Counted from the stretch's first letter, positions 38,769-49,048 are shown. The stretch is 64,000 bases of DNA from Candidatus Alcium sp. F082 (GCA_001543395.1 LPNG01000003.1:26027-90026), one strand, 5' to 3'. The notes: generated by a model from the sequence alone, not told the origin. Numbers and translations: made by a program.

Positions 38769-39389
38769 TTATTTGGTTTTGTTGAATTCCTTTTCAAATG
38801 CTTCACGCATTTTATGTTCGTCACGGATGGTTTTCCTAAGCTCTTCCAATCGTGGCGCGTTCTCCGATTCGGGCAGCCATAGCTTGAGGTAGCCTGTGTC
38901 GGAATATTTCTCCATCAGGTGTTCGCGAAAACGTTGGAATTGCTGCTCCTTGTCGTAGTCGGGGAAGTGGTCTTGTGTGAATTGTATGGTGCGACGGATG
39001 ACTTTTTCAGGCGAGATGAGGCGGTCGGCTTCGGCCACGATCTTGCCATAGATGGAACGTGGCTCGTGCCCTGACGAGGCACGATGGTCCTCGGCGGCCT
39101 GCGCCATGGTCTCTATTTGGTCTTCGGTAAACCAGTCGCGAAGTTTCTTGTCTTCACGGATGATGCGCCCCGACACGAGATGATGTGTGTCGCGGCCTTC
39201 GCAAAGGCCCGTGTCGTGGTAGACGGCGATGGTGTAGACCATGTTTTCGTCCACATCATAATGCTTGGCCAAGGCCAGACTCCTTTCTATGACTTCATCG
39301 GCATGGTTGCGCTGATGGGCAGCATCGAAATGCTCGTAGCGGGGTAGGATCTCCTGTTCGACGTAGGCTATGATAGCGGGATTTACCAT
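38769..39389 (-). CDS. HD domain-containing protein
   Basis: MVNPAIIAYVEQEILPRYEHFDAAHQRNHADEVIERSL...AVYHDTGLCEGRDTHHLVSG; the N-terminal extension in the ORF track is frame overlap with the next gene. Confidence 0.75.
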   Translation of the reverse strand: MVNPAIIAYVEQEILPRYEHFDAAHQRNHADEVIERSLALAKHYDVDENMVYTIAVYHDTGLCEGRDTHHLVSGRIIREDKKLRDWFTEDQIETMAQAAEDHRASSGHEPRSIYGKIVAEADRLISPEKVIRRTIQFTQDHFPDYDKEQQFQRFREHLMEKYSDTGYLKLWLPESENAPRLEELRKTIRDEHKMREAFEKEFNKTK

Positions 39390-41815
39390 CCGCCACCTCC
39401 TGCACTTACCGTGGTGACCATCGAACTGATATTGACCGTAGTGCTTTGTCCGCCCGAGTAGGTGACGTTGCCCGTGTAGTAACCGTTCCAGTTGGTGCCA
39501 CCACTGATGGTGCCGTTGTATTTTACGGTGTATGACTGTCCTGTTTGTAGTTGTGGGTCGGTGAAGAGCATGACCATGCTGTTGCCGCCTCCTCCGGGCC
39601 CGCCACCGCCACCACCTCCGGTGAAGGTGGGACATTGGTAGGTGCAAATCACGGTGCCGTCTGACTTGAGGATTTGGATGGCGTAGCCCTGTTGCGTATT
39701 GATTTTCAGTGAAGGCTGGGTGCAGACATTCTGCGTGGGATTGCTGGTGCCGCCGCCCGTGCCGATGCTCGTGCCACCTGTGATCTTGAACTGGTTGTTG
39801 TCGCAGTCGAAGCCCTCCTCAGGTTGGCGGGCGCCATTGGAGATGTTGAGGCCACCGTTGAGGAACATGGTGCCGTTTGAGTCGGTGCCGTCGTTGTTGT
39901 CGCTGTGAGCGTAGTAGATACCACCATTGATGGTGAGGTTTTGGGCTGCATTGACAGCGTCGTCTTTCACGGAATAAGCCTCAATGTTGCCACCGTTGAT
40001 GGTCAACGTGGCCTTGCTTTCAATGCATTCTCCGCCTTCGTTTTGCGTCTGGGTGCAATTGACGGTGATGTTGCCGCTGTTGATGGTTAGGTTGCCTTGG
40101 GCTTTGATGCCTTTCGGGTTGGCGTAGTCGCCGCCACCACCGCCTGGCCAGCCACCTCCACCGCTGGAGACGGTGATGCGTTCGCCAGAAGTGGTCACGT
40201 TGAGGTTGAGGTCGTCGTTGTTGGCACCTTGCTGGCCGATGACCAAAGTGCCACCCACGTTGATGCCTTTGCCGCCCGTGCCAGAACTGGTTAAGGTGAA
40301 GTCGCCAGCCAAAATCTGCATGTTACCATCACACTTGAGGCACGATGAGGTGTAGGCATCTTTTGTGCTGCCACTGACAGTGTAGGAGGCGCCGTTGCCT
40401 TGTGTGGTGATGGAAAAGTCGCCGCCACTGATGGTCAGGTCGCTGTCGGCGCTGATGGACTTGCCACCGTGGTTGCTGGTGGGCAAGGTGATATGGAAGG
40501 TTCCTCCCGATATGTTGATGTCCGCATCACTCTTGATGGCGGTGCAATAGGCAGGCACATTCTGGTTATTGACATTTTCAAGTACAGTGCTTCCGGAGGC
40601 AGTGATGGTGATGTCGCCGCCAGTGATGTCGATGTCGCCCGTGGCACTGATGCCTTTGGAGATGTCGCCCGAGTGGGTAAGCTCTAAAGTGCCGCCATTG
40701 ATGTGGATGGTGCCGTCGCTCTTGATGCACTTTCCGTCTTGCGATGAGGAAACGACGGTAACGTCAGCCGTGCCGCCAATGACAACATCTGTGTCGGACG
40801 AAATGCCGTGCGAGCCTGTGCCAGATATTTGCACATCCACAGTGCCACCGCTGATATTGATATCGGCATCACCCTTAATGGCTTTGCAGTCGTTGCCATT
40901 GATGATGAGATGAAGTGCGCCTCCCATCATGGTGAAGGCGTTCGTCACTTTGATACATCTTTGGCTTTCTGCCGTTGTGTTGATGGTGAGAACGCCATCG
41001 TTGATGGTCATAGTACCCGAGAAGTCGAGACCGTCGGAACCAGCCGAAACGATATCGAGTGTGCCACCGTTCCATGTCAGGTTGCTGCTGCCGTGGATGC
41101 CGTCGCTGTCGGTGTCCAGGATAGTGATAGTGCCTGAATTGACCGTCATCGTACCTTCCATCGCTATGCCGTGCTTGGCGTTGCCTGTAATGCGCATTGT
41201 TCCAGAACCTCCAATAGTGAGGCTGCCTGCGGCATAAAGTGCTGCATTGAGGCTGCTGTTGGCACCGTCGGCGAGGGTGGAAGTGCCTCTCAAAGCAAGG
41301 GTTGTGTTGACATTGGAAGCCAAATTGATGGCAGCTGTGCTCGTGCTAGTCAGCGATAAAGAATTGAGTGCCAAAAAGAATGAGGAAGTGCTGTAAACTG
41401 TTAAGGAACCGTTGCTTGAGCTACCTGAAACCACATACGGAACGTTGGCCTTGGTAGAACTCACATTGACGTTGGCGCCATTGGTGCTCACCGTCACACC
41501 ATCGTTGGAGAATGGGTTGATCACCTCCACGCTGGAACCATTATAGGTGATATAGACCGTGTCGCCCGCAGGCGGCTCCTCTTGTTTCACGAAGGTGATG
41601 CTGTCGAAAGCGGTGAGGGGGAAAGTGGTGATACCGCATCCAGCTTGCATAATCATGCTGGCGGGCTGGCTGCCTTCGAAATGGATGTTGTGGATGTCGC
41701 TTATGCTGTTGTCGTATATCACCGAACCTTCATGATGTAGGTTGATGTGATACTCCTGTGCACTAAGGCCCATGCAAACCAGAAGAAGGGCCACTAATAA
41801 TTTGGTCTTTCTCAT
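39383..41815 (-). CDS. Carbohydrate-binding (Cthe_2159-like) beta-helix surface protein
   Basis: Signal peptide; repeated IKSDADINISGGT, DGIHGSSNLTWNGGTL, CIKSDGTIHINGGTLELTHS; Gly-rich segments. Confidence 0.75.
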   Translation of the reverse strand: MRKTKLLVALLLVCMGLSAQEYHINLHHEGSVIYDNSISDIHNIHFEGSQPASMIMQAGCGITTFPLTAFDSITFVKQEEPPAGDTVYITYNGSSVEVINPFSNDGVTVSTNGANVNVSSTKANVPYVVSGSSSNGSLTVYSTSSFFLALNSLSLTSTSTAAINLASNVNTTLALRGTSTLADGANSSLNAALYAAGSLTIGGSGTMRITGNAKHGIAMEGTMTVNSGTITILDTDSDGIHGSSNLTWNGGTLDIVSAGSDGLDFSGTMTINDGVLTINTTAESQRCIKVTNAFTMMGGALHLIINGNDCKAIKGDADINISGGTVDVQISGTGSHGISSDTDVVIGGTADVTVVSSSQDGKCIKSDGTIHINGGTLELTHSGDISKGISATGDIDITGGDITITASGSTVLENVNNQNVPAYCTAIKSDADINISGGTFHITLPTSNHGGKSISADSDLTISGGDFSITTQGNGASYTVSGSTKDAYTSSCLKCDGNMQILAGDFTLTSSGTGGKGINVGGTLVIGQQGANNDDLNLNVTTSGERITVSSGGGGWPGGGGGDYANPKGIKAQGNLTINSGNITVNCTQTQNEGGECIESKATLTINGGNIEAYSVKDDAVNAAQNLTINGGIYYAHSDNNDGTDSNGTMFLNGGLNISNGARQPEEGFDCDNNQFKITGGTSIGTGGGTSNPTQNVCTQPSLKINTQQGYAIQILKSDGTVICTYQCPTFTGGGGGGGPGGGGNSMVMLFTDPQLQTGQSYTVKYNGTISGGTNWNGYYTGNVTYSGGQSTTVNISSMVTTVSAGGGGW

Positions 41816-42297
41816 AGCTTGATCATTTTAAGGGTTTGACGCTCGGTTTTGACAAGATAGAGTCCGACGGGGAGGTCTGAGATGTCGATAAATTGGTCAG
41901 CGGTGACTTCCACCGACTTTACCATTCGTCCGTCGAGGGCGTAGATGCCGACAGGTTGAATGCCCGAGAGATTATGAAGCATGACCTTGTCGTGAACGGG
42001 GTTGGGGGAGAGGAAAACTGAAGCGTCGGCCTCTTCCGAAACACCTTCGGTCTCGTTGCACGTGATCTTGCGGATGTCGGCGAGGTTGTATCTTTCAGCT
42101 TTGGCGTTGACCGCGATTTCAACGACCAAGATGTCGTTGCCTTCAAAATAAACACGGTCGTCTTCCGACATATAATAGTTGCGTTCAGTGCCATCGTTCA
42201 TATGGATGGTCATAAGGGTAGATTGCGCCGAAAGATGGAACAACAGCCCTACCGTAAGGGCTAAAAGCAGCAATCCGCGTTGGAATAAATGTTTCAT
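41812..42297 (-). CDS. T9SS type A sorting domain-containing protein
   Basis: C-terminus LSPNPVHDKVMLHNLSGIQPVGIYALDGRMVKSVEVTADQFIDISDLPVGLYLVKTERQTLKMIKL. Confidence 0.8.
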   Translation of the reverse strand: MKHLFQRGLLLLALTVGLLFHLSAQSTLMTIHMNDGTERNYYMSEDDRVYFEGNDILVVEIAVNAKAERYNLADIRKITCNETEGVSEEADASVFLSPNPVHDKVMLHNLSGIQPVGIYALDGRMVKSVEVTADQFIDISDLPVGLYLVKTERQTLKMIKL

Positions 42298-42452
42298 TTT
42301 AAGTTGATTTGGTCTTCTTTTGAGAATTAAATGGCAAAAATACGTGTTTTTCTTTTATATATGTTTGCCTTGCAAAAGAAAAAAGGTGCATTTGATATGT
42401 GATGAGGTATTTTTGCAATCTAGATAAACGGATCTTCTTATGGCCTGTTTAT

Positions 42453-44726
42453 TCATCCATTTTGTCCGCTTACTGTTGCAAAATAAGGCCTTGTGACGGA
42501 GCTTTGGCATTGCATCATCTCCTTGGGTGTGCCACTAAAGATAACCTTGCCGCCCATGGCACCGCCGCCGGGACCGAGTTCGACGAGGTAGTCGCAATGT
42601 TTCAACATCTCCAGATTGTGTTCGATGAGGAAGATGGTGTTGCCCGCCTCCACCATGGAGTCGAAGAGGTCGAGGATTCGCTTGATGTCGTTGAGGTGGA
42701 GGCCATCTGAAGGCTCGTCCATGATGAAGATCTTGCCTGCGTCGCGAAGATAGGAAGCCAATTTGATGCGCTGCAGCTCACCGCCCGAGAGGGTCGAGAG
42801 TGACTGGTTCAGATGGAGGTAGCCCAATCCGACCTTACGCAAAGGCTCCAACTTCTCGGCGATGACGTTGCCGGCAAACATCTCGGAGGCTTTGTTAGCG
42901 GTCATGTCCATCACCTCGGCGATGTTCATGCCGTTGACCTTATAAGATAAGACTTCGTTGCTGTAACGCAGTCCGCCGCAGGCCTCGCAGGTGGTCTCAA
43001 TGGCGTCCATGAAGGCCATGTCGCTGACGATGACGCCCTTGCCTTGGCAGACGGGACAGCCTCCCTTGCCGTTGAAGGAGAACAAGTCGGCCTTGGTTTT
43101 GTTCGTCTTGGCAAAGAGTTTTCGGATATCGTCGGCCACTTCGAGATAGGTGGCAGGGGTGGAGCGCAGGCTGATGCCAATGTTTTTCTGGCTGATGTAA
43201 ACGATTTCCTCGGGCTGCGGATAAGCCTTACGGAAGCATTCCATCAGTGAACTCTTGCCTGAACCGGCGACGCCTGCGATGCCGCACATCACGCCCAATG
43301 GCAAATCCACGGTTAGGCTTTTGATGTTATGCAAGGTGGCATTTTCAAGGTGGAAAAAAGACTTGGGCTGACACACTTGCTCCTTTATGGAACTTGTTGC
43401 GCTGAGCGAAATGCCTGTTAGTGTTTGACTTCGCAATAGCTCGTCGTAACTGCCTTCGAAAACGATTTCACCGCCTTTCATGCCTGCGCCAGGTCCCATA
43501 TCGATGATGTGGTCGGCGATTTTGATCATATCCTTGTGGTGCTCGACGAGGATGACCGTGTTGCCGTGGTTTTTCAGTTTCTGCACCGACTTCTGCATAA
43601 GTAGGATGTCGTGGTTGTGCAGGCCCACGCTGGGCTCGTCGAGGATATACATCACGTCGGAGAGCGGCGAGTTGATGTATTTGGCAATCTTGCAGCGTTG
43701 CGCCTCGCCGCCCGATAGCGTACCTATGGCGCGGTCGAGGGTGAGGTAGCCTAGACCGATTTCCTCCAAGGCGGCCAACCTTTCGATGGTGGCATGCTTG
43801 ATGTCCTCGGCAAGGGGATTGTCGATGGTCTCCATCCATTGGCGGCAGTCGGCTATGCTCATGGCGGTCACCTCGGCGATGTTTATGCCTTTGATCTTGC
43901 ACGAGCGTATCTTCTCGTTGAGGCGGGTGCCGCCGCAGTCGGGACAGGTGCCCATGGTCAGCATGGGGTTTAGTACTGCGGCATGGAGCAGACCTTCCTC
44001 TGAGTTGATGATGCTGCGATACATGCGCGGGATGAGTCCTTCATATTTGGCACTCTTAGGCCAGTTCGACGGCGGATTCTTCAGCTTGATTTGCGGCGAG
44101 TTAAGGAATAGGTCAAGTTCTTCGGGCGTGTAGTCTTTGATTTTCTTGTCGAGGTCGAAAAGGCCGCTGTGGGCATAACGGATCCAGCGCCAGCCACCCT
44201 TGCCGAAGGCGATGTAGTGGATGGTGTCCTCGTCGTTGAGCGATTTGTCGAAGTCGACGAGCTTGTGGATGTCCAACTCGCGGATCTCACCCAAGCCTGC
44301 GCAGCGCGGACAACTGCCCGATGGGTGGTTGAAAGAGAAGGCGTCGGAATAGCCTACAAAAGGCTGGCCGATACGCGAAAACAACAGTCTCAACAAGGCA
44401 TATATATCAGTGTAGGTGCCTACGGTTGATCTAGAATTGGAAGTGGGTTTTCTTTGTTCGATGACGATGGCTATGGGTAGATTCTCGATGTCGCCGACGT
44501 GGGGACGACCATACTTGGGTAGATATTGCTGGGTAAAAGAAGGGAAGGTGTCATTCAACTCCCGGCGCGACTTGGCTGCGATGGTGTCTAACACCAAAGA
44601 CGACTTTCCCGATCCTGACACACCTGTCACCACGGTAATCTGCCGCTTCGGGATTTTGACGGTGACATGCTTTAGGTTGTTCTCGGTGGCGTCTTTGATG
44701 AGGATATAGTCAAAATCTTGGGACAT
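42453..44726 (-). CDS. Short UvrA-like ABC ATPase
   Basis: Two Walker A motifs (GVSGSGKSSL, GVAGSGKSSL), two LSGGE signatures, CPRC...CPDCGG and CPVC...CEACGG zinc-finger cysteines; 757 aa, shorter than canonical UvrA. Confidence 0.8.
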   Translation of the reverse strand: MSQDFDYILIKDATENNLKHVTVKIPKRQITVVTGVSGSGKSSLVLDTIAAKSRRELNDTFPSFTQQYLPKYGRPHVGDIENLPIAIVIEQRKPTSNSRSTVGTYTDIYALLRLLFSRIGQPFVGYSDAFSFNHPSGSCPRCAGLGEIRELDIHKLVDFDKSLNDEDTIHYIAFGKGGWRWIRYAHSGLFDLDKKIKDYTPEELDLFLNSPQIKLKNPPSNWPKSAKYEGLIPRMYRSIINSEEGLLHAAVLNPMLTMGTCPDCGGTRLNEKIRSCKIKGINIAEVTAMSIADCRQWMETIDNPLAEDIKHATIERLAALEEIGLGYLTLDRAIGTLSGGEAQRCKIAKYINSPLSDVMYILDEPSVGLHNHDILLMQKSVQKLKNHGNTVILVEHHKDMIKIADHIIDMGPGAGMKGGEIVFEGSYDELLRSQTLTGISLSATSSIKEQVCQPKSFFHLENATLHNIKSLTVDLPLGVMCGIAGVAGSGKSSLMECFRKAYPQPEEIVYISQKNIGISLRSTPATYLEVADDIRKLFAKTNKTKADLFSFNGKGGCPVCQGKGVIVSDMAFMDAIETTCEACGGLRYSNEVLSYKVNGMNIAEVMDMTANKASEMFAGNVIAEKLEPLRKVGLGYLHLNQSLSTLSGGELQRIKLASYLRDAGKIFIMDEPSDGLHLNDIKRILDLFDSMVEAGNTIFLIEHNLEMLKHCDYLVELGPGGGAMGGKVIFSGTPKEMMQCQSSVTRPYFATVSGQNG

Positions 44727-44779
44727 GGTCGCGCTTTTTTTTTACGCTGCAAAGGTAAAAAATAATATCTTTGTGCCCC

Positions 44780-45445
44780 ATGAGAGCCGATAAGCAGACA
44801 TATATATCAGCCGTCCCTTTTCTCCTCATGCTTCTGTCCTCGATGCTGATGGGCTGTAATGCAATCTCCAATCTGGTGCGTCGTGATGCCGCTCCAGGTA
44901 AGAGGGTGGAGGCAGCGAACGACACCATCCCAAGAATCAAGGAGCTGGAGTGTCATGATATCATTGAGCAAGCGAGAAAAGAACAATGGGATTCTATCCA
45001 GTTGACAAATTATGGTCAGCCGTATAGTTTTTCTTATCCTAATACATTGGCTGACAGTATTGTGGAGTATGCCAAGCTGTTTATAGGCACGCCTTACGTG
45101 TATGCAGGCAAAGGCCCCAACAAGTTCGACTGTTCGGGTTTTACCGCTTTTGTGTTTCGGCATTTCGGCTATGAGTTGAGGGCGTCGGCCAAGGGACAGT
45201 TGGATGACGGTTGGAAAGTGCTTACCAAACCCGACGAGCTTCGCCCTGGTGATTTGGTGTTTTATGGGGGTAGGGGTAAGACACGAGAGATCGGCCATGT
45301 CGGCATTGTGGTCAGCAACGACCCTGCGCGCCATCGCTTTTCTTTTATTCACGCTTCGGTAAGGCTAGGTGTGACCATCTCGTTTTCTACCGAATCTTAT
45401 TATTATCCTCGGTATATCACAGCCTGTAGGATATTGCCCGAATAG
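44780..45445 (+). CDS. NlpC/P60 family cysteine peptidase lipoprotein
   Basis: GTPYVYAGKGPNKFDCSGFTAFVFRHFG, LRPGDLVFYGGRG, IGHVGIVVSND; ATG at 44780. Confidence 0.9.
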   Translation: MRADKQTYISAVPFLLMLLSSMLMGCNAISNLVRRDAAPGKRVEAANDTIPRIKELECHDIIEQARKEQWDSIQLTNYGQPYSFSYPNTLADSIVEYAKLFIGTPYVYAGKGPNKFDCSGFTAFVFRHFGYELRASAKGQLDDGWKVLTKPDELRPGDLVFYGGRGKTREIGHVGIVVSNDPARHRFSFIHASVRLGVTISFSTESYYYPRYITACRILPE

Positions 45446-45457
45446 GACGCGGAGAGG

Positions 45458-47065
45458 TCAATGAATGTGGCAAAGTTTCACTTTGGCCTCAGGAATTTCG
45501 TTTTCGGCAACCGTCATTAGGTCTCTGTCGAGGATGACGAAATCAGCGTCTTTTCCGACTTCGATACTTCCTTTGCGACCTTCGATGAAGCAGCCTTTGG
45601 CAACCCAAATCGTGATGGAACGCAGGGCTTGCTCGCGGGTCAGGGCATTTTCCATCTGAAAACCTTCTGAGGGGGTGCCATCCAAGTGCTTGCGGGCTAC
45701 AGCAGCATAGAAGGTGTAAATTGGGCTGATGTCCTCGATGGGGAAGTCGGTGCCGTTGATGACCCATCCGTTTTGCCGCAGCAATTGTTGATAGGCGTAT
45801 GCGTTCTTGATGCGTTCGCCCAGACGCTCGTCGGCCCAGTCCATGTCGGAGGTGCAGTGCGTGGTTTGGATGGAGGGGATGACAGAGAATTCTCCAAAGC
45901 GTTGGAAGTCGGCATCGCTCACGGTTTGCGAGTGCTCGATGCGCCAACGGAGGTCGTTTTGGCCTTTCAGGTATTCGGAGTAAATGTCCAGGATATGGTG
46001 CACGCCGCCGTCACCGATGGCATGACAGCACACTTGATAACCTGCATCGTAAGCCTTTTGGCAGACGTGACGGTAGAACTCGTCGCTTTCGAGAATTAAG
46101 CCGTCGTTGGTCGGGTCGTCGGTGTATGGTTCAAGCAGTTTCGCACCGCGTGAGCCTAAGGCGCCGTCGGCGTAAATCTTCACGCTGCGGACGGTGAGCC
46201 TTTCCTTGTCGATGACGCCTTGTTGCATGAAATGGTCCATCGTCTCGTCATCGGGGTTGACCATCGCATTGACGTGCATCTTGAGTTGTCCCGCCTGTTG
46301 CAGACTGTCGATAAGCTCGATAGTGGCGATGTCCTGTCCCGCATCGGTGACGCTGGTCAGCCCGACCGCCATGCAGTTCTCTTGTGCCTTGAGCAGGGCT
46401 TGGATGCTTTGGGAGGTCTCCATTTTGGAAACCAAGGTCTTGGCGGCATCGGCGAGGTTGTCCAACAGCACGCCCGTGCATCGACTCTCTTTGATGATGG
46501 CCATGCCCCCGTCCATCTTCGTGTTCGCGTCGATGTTGGCTAATTCAAGAACCTCTTTGGATACCAGCACTGCATGACCGTCAACGCGAGTTAGCAGGAC
46601 TTTCTTGTCGGGGAAGGCTTCAGCGAGTTTCGTATTGTCGGGGAACTCGGCCACTTCCCAGAGGTTTTGGTCCCAGCCGCGACCCAAAAGCCATTCGGCA
46701 GGGTAGAGGCTGTCGTGCACTTTGAGGCGTTCGATGACTTCGTCGTAGGAACGGCAGCCTTTCAGGTCGGCCCAGCGGACGAGGTTCTCGCCGTAGCCCA
46801 TGAAATGGCTGTGTCCATCCATGAAGCCGGGATATACCGCGTCACCTTGGGCGTCGATGGTTTCCTTGGCGGTGTATTGGCGCATAATGCTCTCTTCATC
46901 GCCGACGGCGACAAACTTACCGTCTTTCACGGCAAAGGCTTGGGCTTTGGAGAAGTTGTCGTCAACGGTGTAGATGTTGGCGTTGTGAACGATGAGGTCG
47001 ACGGGCGTTTTTTGGTTACAAGCGGTCATAAAGGTCAAGATTAAAGAGAAAACTACTAAAGGCAT
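45458..47065 (-). CDS. YtcJ-like amidohydrolase lipoprotein
   Basis: DLIVHNANIYTVDDNFSKAQAFAVKDGKFVAVG, GFMDGHSHFMGYG, CHAIGDGGVHHILD; start set at MPLVVFSLILTFMTACNQK. Confidence 0.85.
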   Translation of the reverse strand: MPLVVFSLILTFMTACNQKTPVDLIVHNANIYTVDDNFSKAQAFAVKDGKFVAVGDEESIMRQYTAKETIDAQGDAVYPGFMDGHSHFMGYGENLVRWADLKGCRSYDEVIERLKVHDSLYPAEWLLGRGWDQNLWEVAEFPDNTKLAEAFPDKKVLLTRVDGHAVLVSKEVLELANIDANTKMDGGMAIIKESRCTGVLLDNLADAAKTLVSKMETSQSIQALLKAQENCMAVGLTSVTDAGQDIATIELIDSLQQAGQLKMHVNAMVNPDDETMDHFMQQGVIDKERLTVRSVKIYADGALGSRGAKLLEPYTDDPTNDGLILESDEFYRHVCQKAYDAGYQVCCHAIGDGGVHHILDIYSEYLKGQNDLRWRIEHSQTVSDADFQRFGEFSVIPSIQTTHCTSDMDWADERLGERIKNAYAYQQLLRQNGWVINGTDFPIEDISPIYTFYAAVARKHLDGTPSEGFQMENALTREQALRSITIWVAKGCFIEGRKGSIEVGKDADFVILDRDLMTVAENEIPEAKVKLCHIH

Positions 47066-47076
47066 AGATACGCTCA

Positions 47077-47140
47077 CCTTTCTGCCTATGTCATTTTGAG
47101 GCTGTAAGCCGAAGAAATCTATGGGCAGAAAGGTTCGGCA
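47077..47140. repeat. REP-like inverted repeat between the amidohydrolase and carbonic anhydrase genes
   Basis: CCTTTCTGCC (47077-47086) / GGCAGAAAGG (47124-47133) around tgtcattttgaggctgtaagccgaagaaatct. Confidence 0.7.
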
Positions 47141-47239
47141 TGACATGCGTGTGGCGATATTTTTGATGGTTTGTTTTACAAGTGTTTTCATTGTTTATTG
47201 TTTTCTATGAATGAGACGACAAAAATAGTGAAAACTGCG

Positions 47240-47782
47240 TTACAGCCATTCCACTTTTCCGCTTTGTAGGTTGTAGAAAGCCGCAACGACTTTGGCGCCA
47301 ACATGATGGACGATTTCATCTTCTTCAATCAACTGCGCCATCCTTTTGGCATGTTGCTTCGCATTGTCATCGACGCAGCAACTTTTGTTGATTGAAGGTT
47401 TGATGCGTTTGACCAAATCAAGGATGTGACCAGGCAAGTCACCGCCTTGACAGGTCGCTGTGACCGCACCACAGGCTGAGTGCCCCATGACGACCACCAA
47501 CGGCGTTTCCAAATGCTCGACGGCATACTCAATGGAGCCTAAAACTTCTTCATCCACTATGTTGCCTGCATTACGGATGACAAAGAGGTCACCAAGCTTT
47601 TGGTCGAAGATAATCTCGGGTGCCACGCGACTGTCGGAGCAGCACAGCACCACGGCGAAGGGATGCTGACCGGCGCTGAGTTGCTCCCGCAGTGTTGCAT
47701 AGTTGTCTTTCGGTGTCAAGGCTCCCGAAACGAAGCAGGCATTGCCGGATTTGAGCAGGTCTAAGGCTTGTTTTGTGTTCAT
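47240..47782 (-). CDS. Beta-class carbonic anhydrase
   Basis: AVVLCCSDSRVAPEIIFDQKLGDLFVIRNAGN, VVMGHSACGAV. Confidence 0.93.
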   Translation of the reverse strand: MNTKQALDLLKSGNACFVSGALTPKDNYATLREQLSAGQHPFAVVLCCSDSRVAPEIIFDQKLGDLFVIRNAGNIVDEEVLGSIEYAVEHLETPLVVVMGHSACGAVTATCQGGDLPGHILDLVKRIKPSINKSCCVDDNAKQHAKRMAQLIEEDEIVHHVGAKVVAAFYNLQSGKVEWL

Positions 47783-49044
47783 AATAATTCTCCCTTTAAA
47801 AACTGAAATAATCCTATATAAACTATACCTTTTGTATCGGTATAAGTGGCGATGTCGTCTCCAGTGATGACGATTTTTTTGAAACTGTCGTCCACTTTTT
47901 GCAGAGAGCGGATTTCATTTTCTTGCTTTTCGGCATTGTCCATCTTGAAGGCGGATTGGATATAGTACTTGTCCATCCCGTTTTGTGCGATGAAGTCGAT
48001 TTCGTATTGTATGTAGGCCATCTTGCCTTCACGCATTTCGCGACTTTCCACCAATCCCACATCTACGCTGAAACCTCTCATCCTCAATTCATTATATATG
48101 ACATTTTCCATGATGTGAGTGATTTCTTGCTGACGGAAATTGAGTTTGGCATTGCGTAGTCCTACATCGACGGCATAGTATTTCTTAATGCTTTCAAAAT
48201 ATTTGTTTCCCTTGATATTAAAGCGTTTTGCGCCTTCGAAAAGGAAGGCCTCCTCAAGGTAATCAATGTAGTTTCCGACAGTTTCTGGGTCGATTTTGTT
48301 TTTTTGAACACTTTGCATCACATTGCTGATGCGGTTGGGATTGGTCAAGGAACCGATAGATGAACACAGTGCATCGGCTAGCGCAGAAAGGGCCTCGCGG
48401 TTTTTCACATGGTTGCGTTCCACCACATCGTCAAGGTAGGTCTTGCTCCAAAGCCGTTGCAAGTAAGCCACTTTCTGCTCGGGAGTATGGTGGTTGAGCA
48501 ATCCAGGCATGCCTCCGTAGGTGTAGTATTCTTTCCAAAGTTCGTTAATAGGCTCGGTCCTGTTTGAACAAAACTCCTTGAATGAAAGTGGATAAACGCG
48601 CACTTCATCACCGCGACCGCGGAAGATGGTTCGGATGTCGGAAGAAAGGAAGTGTGAATTGCTCCCAGTGATGTAAACATCCACATTGTCCTTGGCATTC
48701 AGCCCGTTGACAATCTTTTCAAAACCCTCCACCTCTTGCACTTCATCTAGAATGACATAATAATTGGTTTTTGGCGAAGTGATGCGGCTGTAAAGGAACT
48801 CTTTCAGCGCTCCACGTACGGTGAGGTCGCCATACATTTCCTCTTCGTCATCCATGTCGAAGGAAACGATGATGATGTTGTTTTCGGCTACACCATTGGA
48901 GACCAGATAATCCTTGTAGATGCGCTTGAGGAGCCACGACTTTCCACATCGCCTTGGACCGGTGATAATTTTCACTTCGCCATTGTCCATTCGGTCGATG
49001 AGTTTTTGGAGGTAAGTCTCGCGCTTGATATAAGTTTGTTCCAT
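47779..49044 (-). CDS. AAA family ATPase with DUF4143-like C-terminus
   Basis: IITGPRRCGKSWLLKRIYKDYL; NYYVILDEVQEVEGFEKIVNGL; EFCSNRTEPINELWKEYYTYGGMPGL. Confidence 0.88.
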   Translation of the reverse strand: MEQTYIKRETYLQKLIDRMDNGEVKIITGPRRCGKSWLLKRIYKDYLVSNGVAENNIIIVSFDMDDEEEMYGDLTVRGALKEFLYSRITSPKTNYYVILDEVQEVEGFEKIVNGLNAKDNVDVYITGSNSHFLSSDIRTIFRGRGDEVRVYPLSFKEFCSNRTEPINELWKEYYTYGGMPGLLNHHTPEQKVAYLQRLWSKTYLDDVVERNHVKNREALSALADALCSSIGSLTNPNRISNVMQSVQKNKIDPETVGNYIDYLEEAFLFEGAKRFNIKGNKYFESIKKYYAVDVGLRNAKLNFRQQEITHIMENVIYNELRMRGFSVDVGLVESREMREGKMAYIQYEIDFIAQNGMDKYYIQSAFKMDNAEKQENEIRSLQKVDDSFKKIVITGDDIATYTDTKGIVYIGLFQFLKGELL

Positions 49045-49048
49045 TTTT

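Noticed and set aside
39390-39647. N-terminal extension of the HD-domain ORF (MHLPMSHLHRRWWRW...)
   Set aside because: It is an out-of-frame read of the 3' end of the Cthe_2159-like gene; HD homology begins at MVNPAII (39389).
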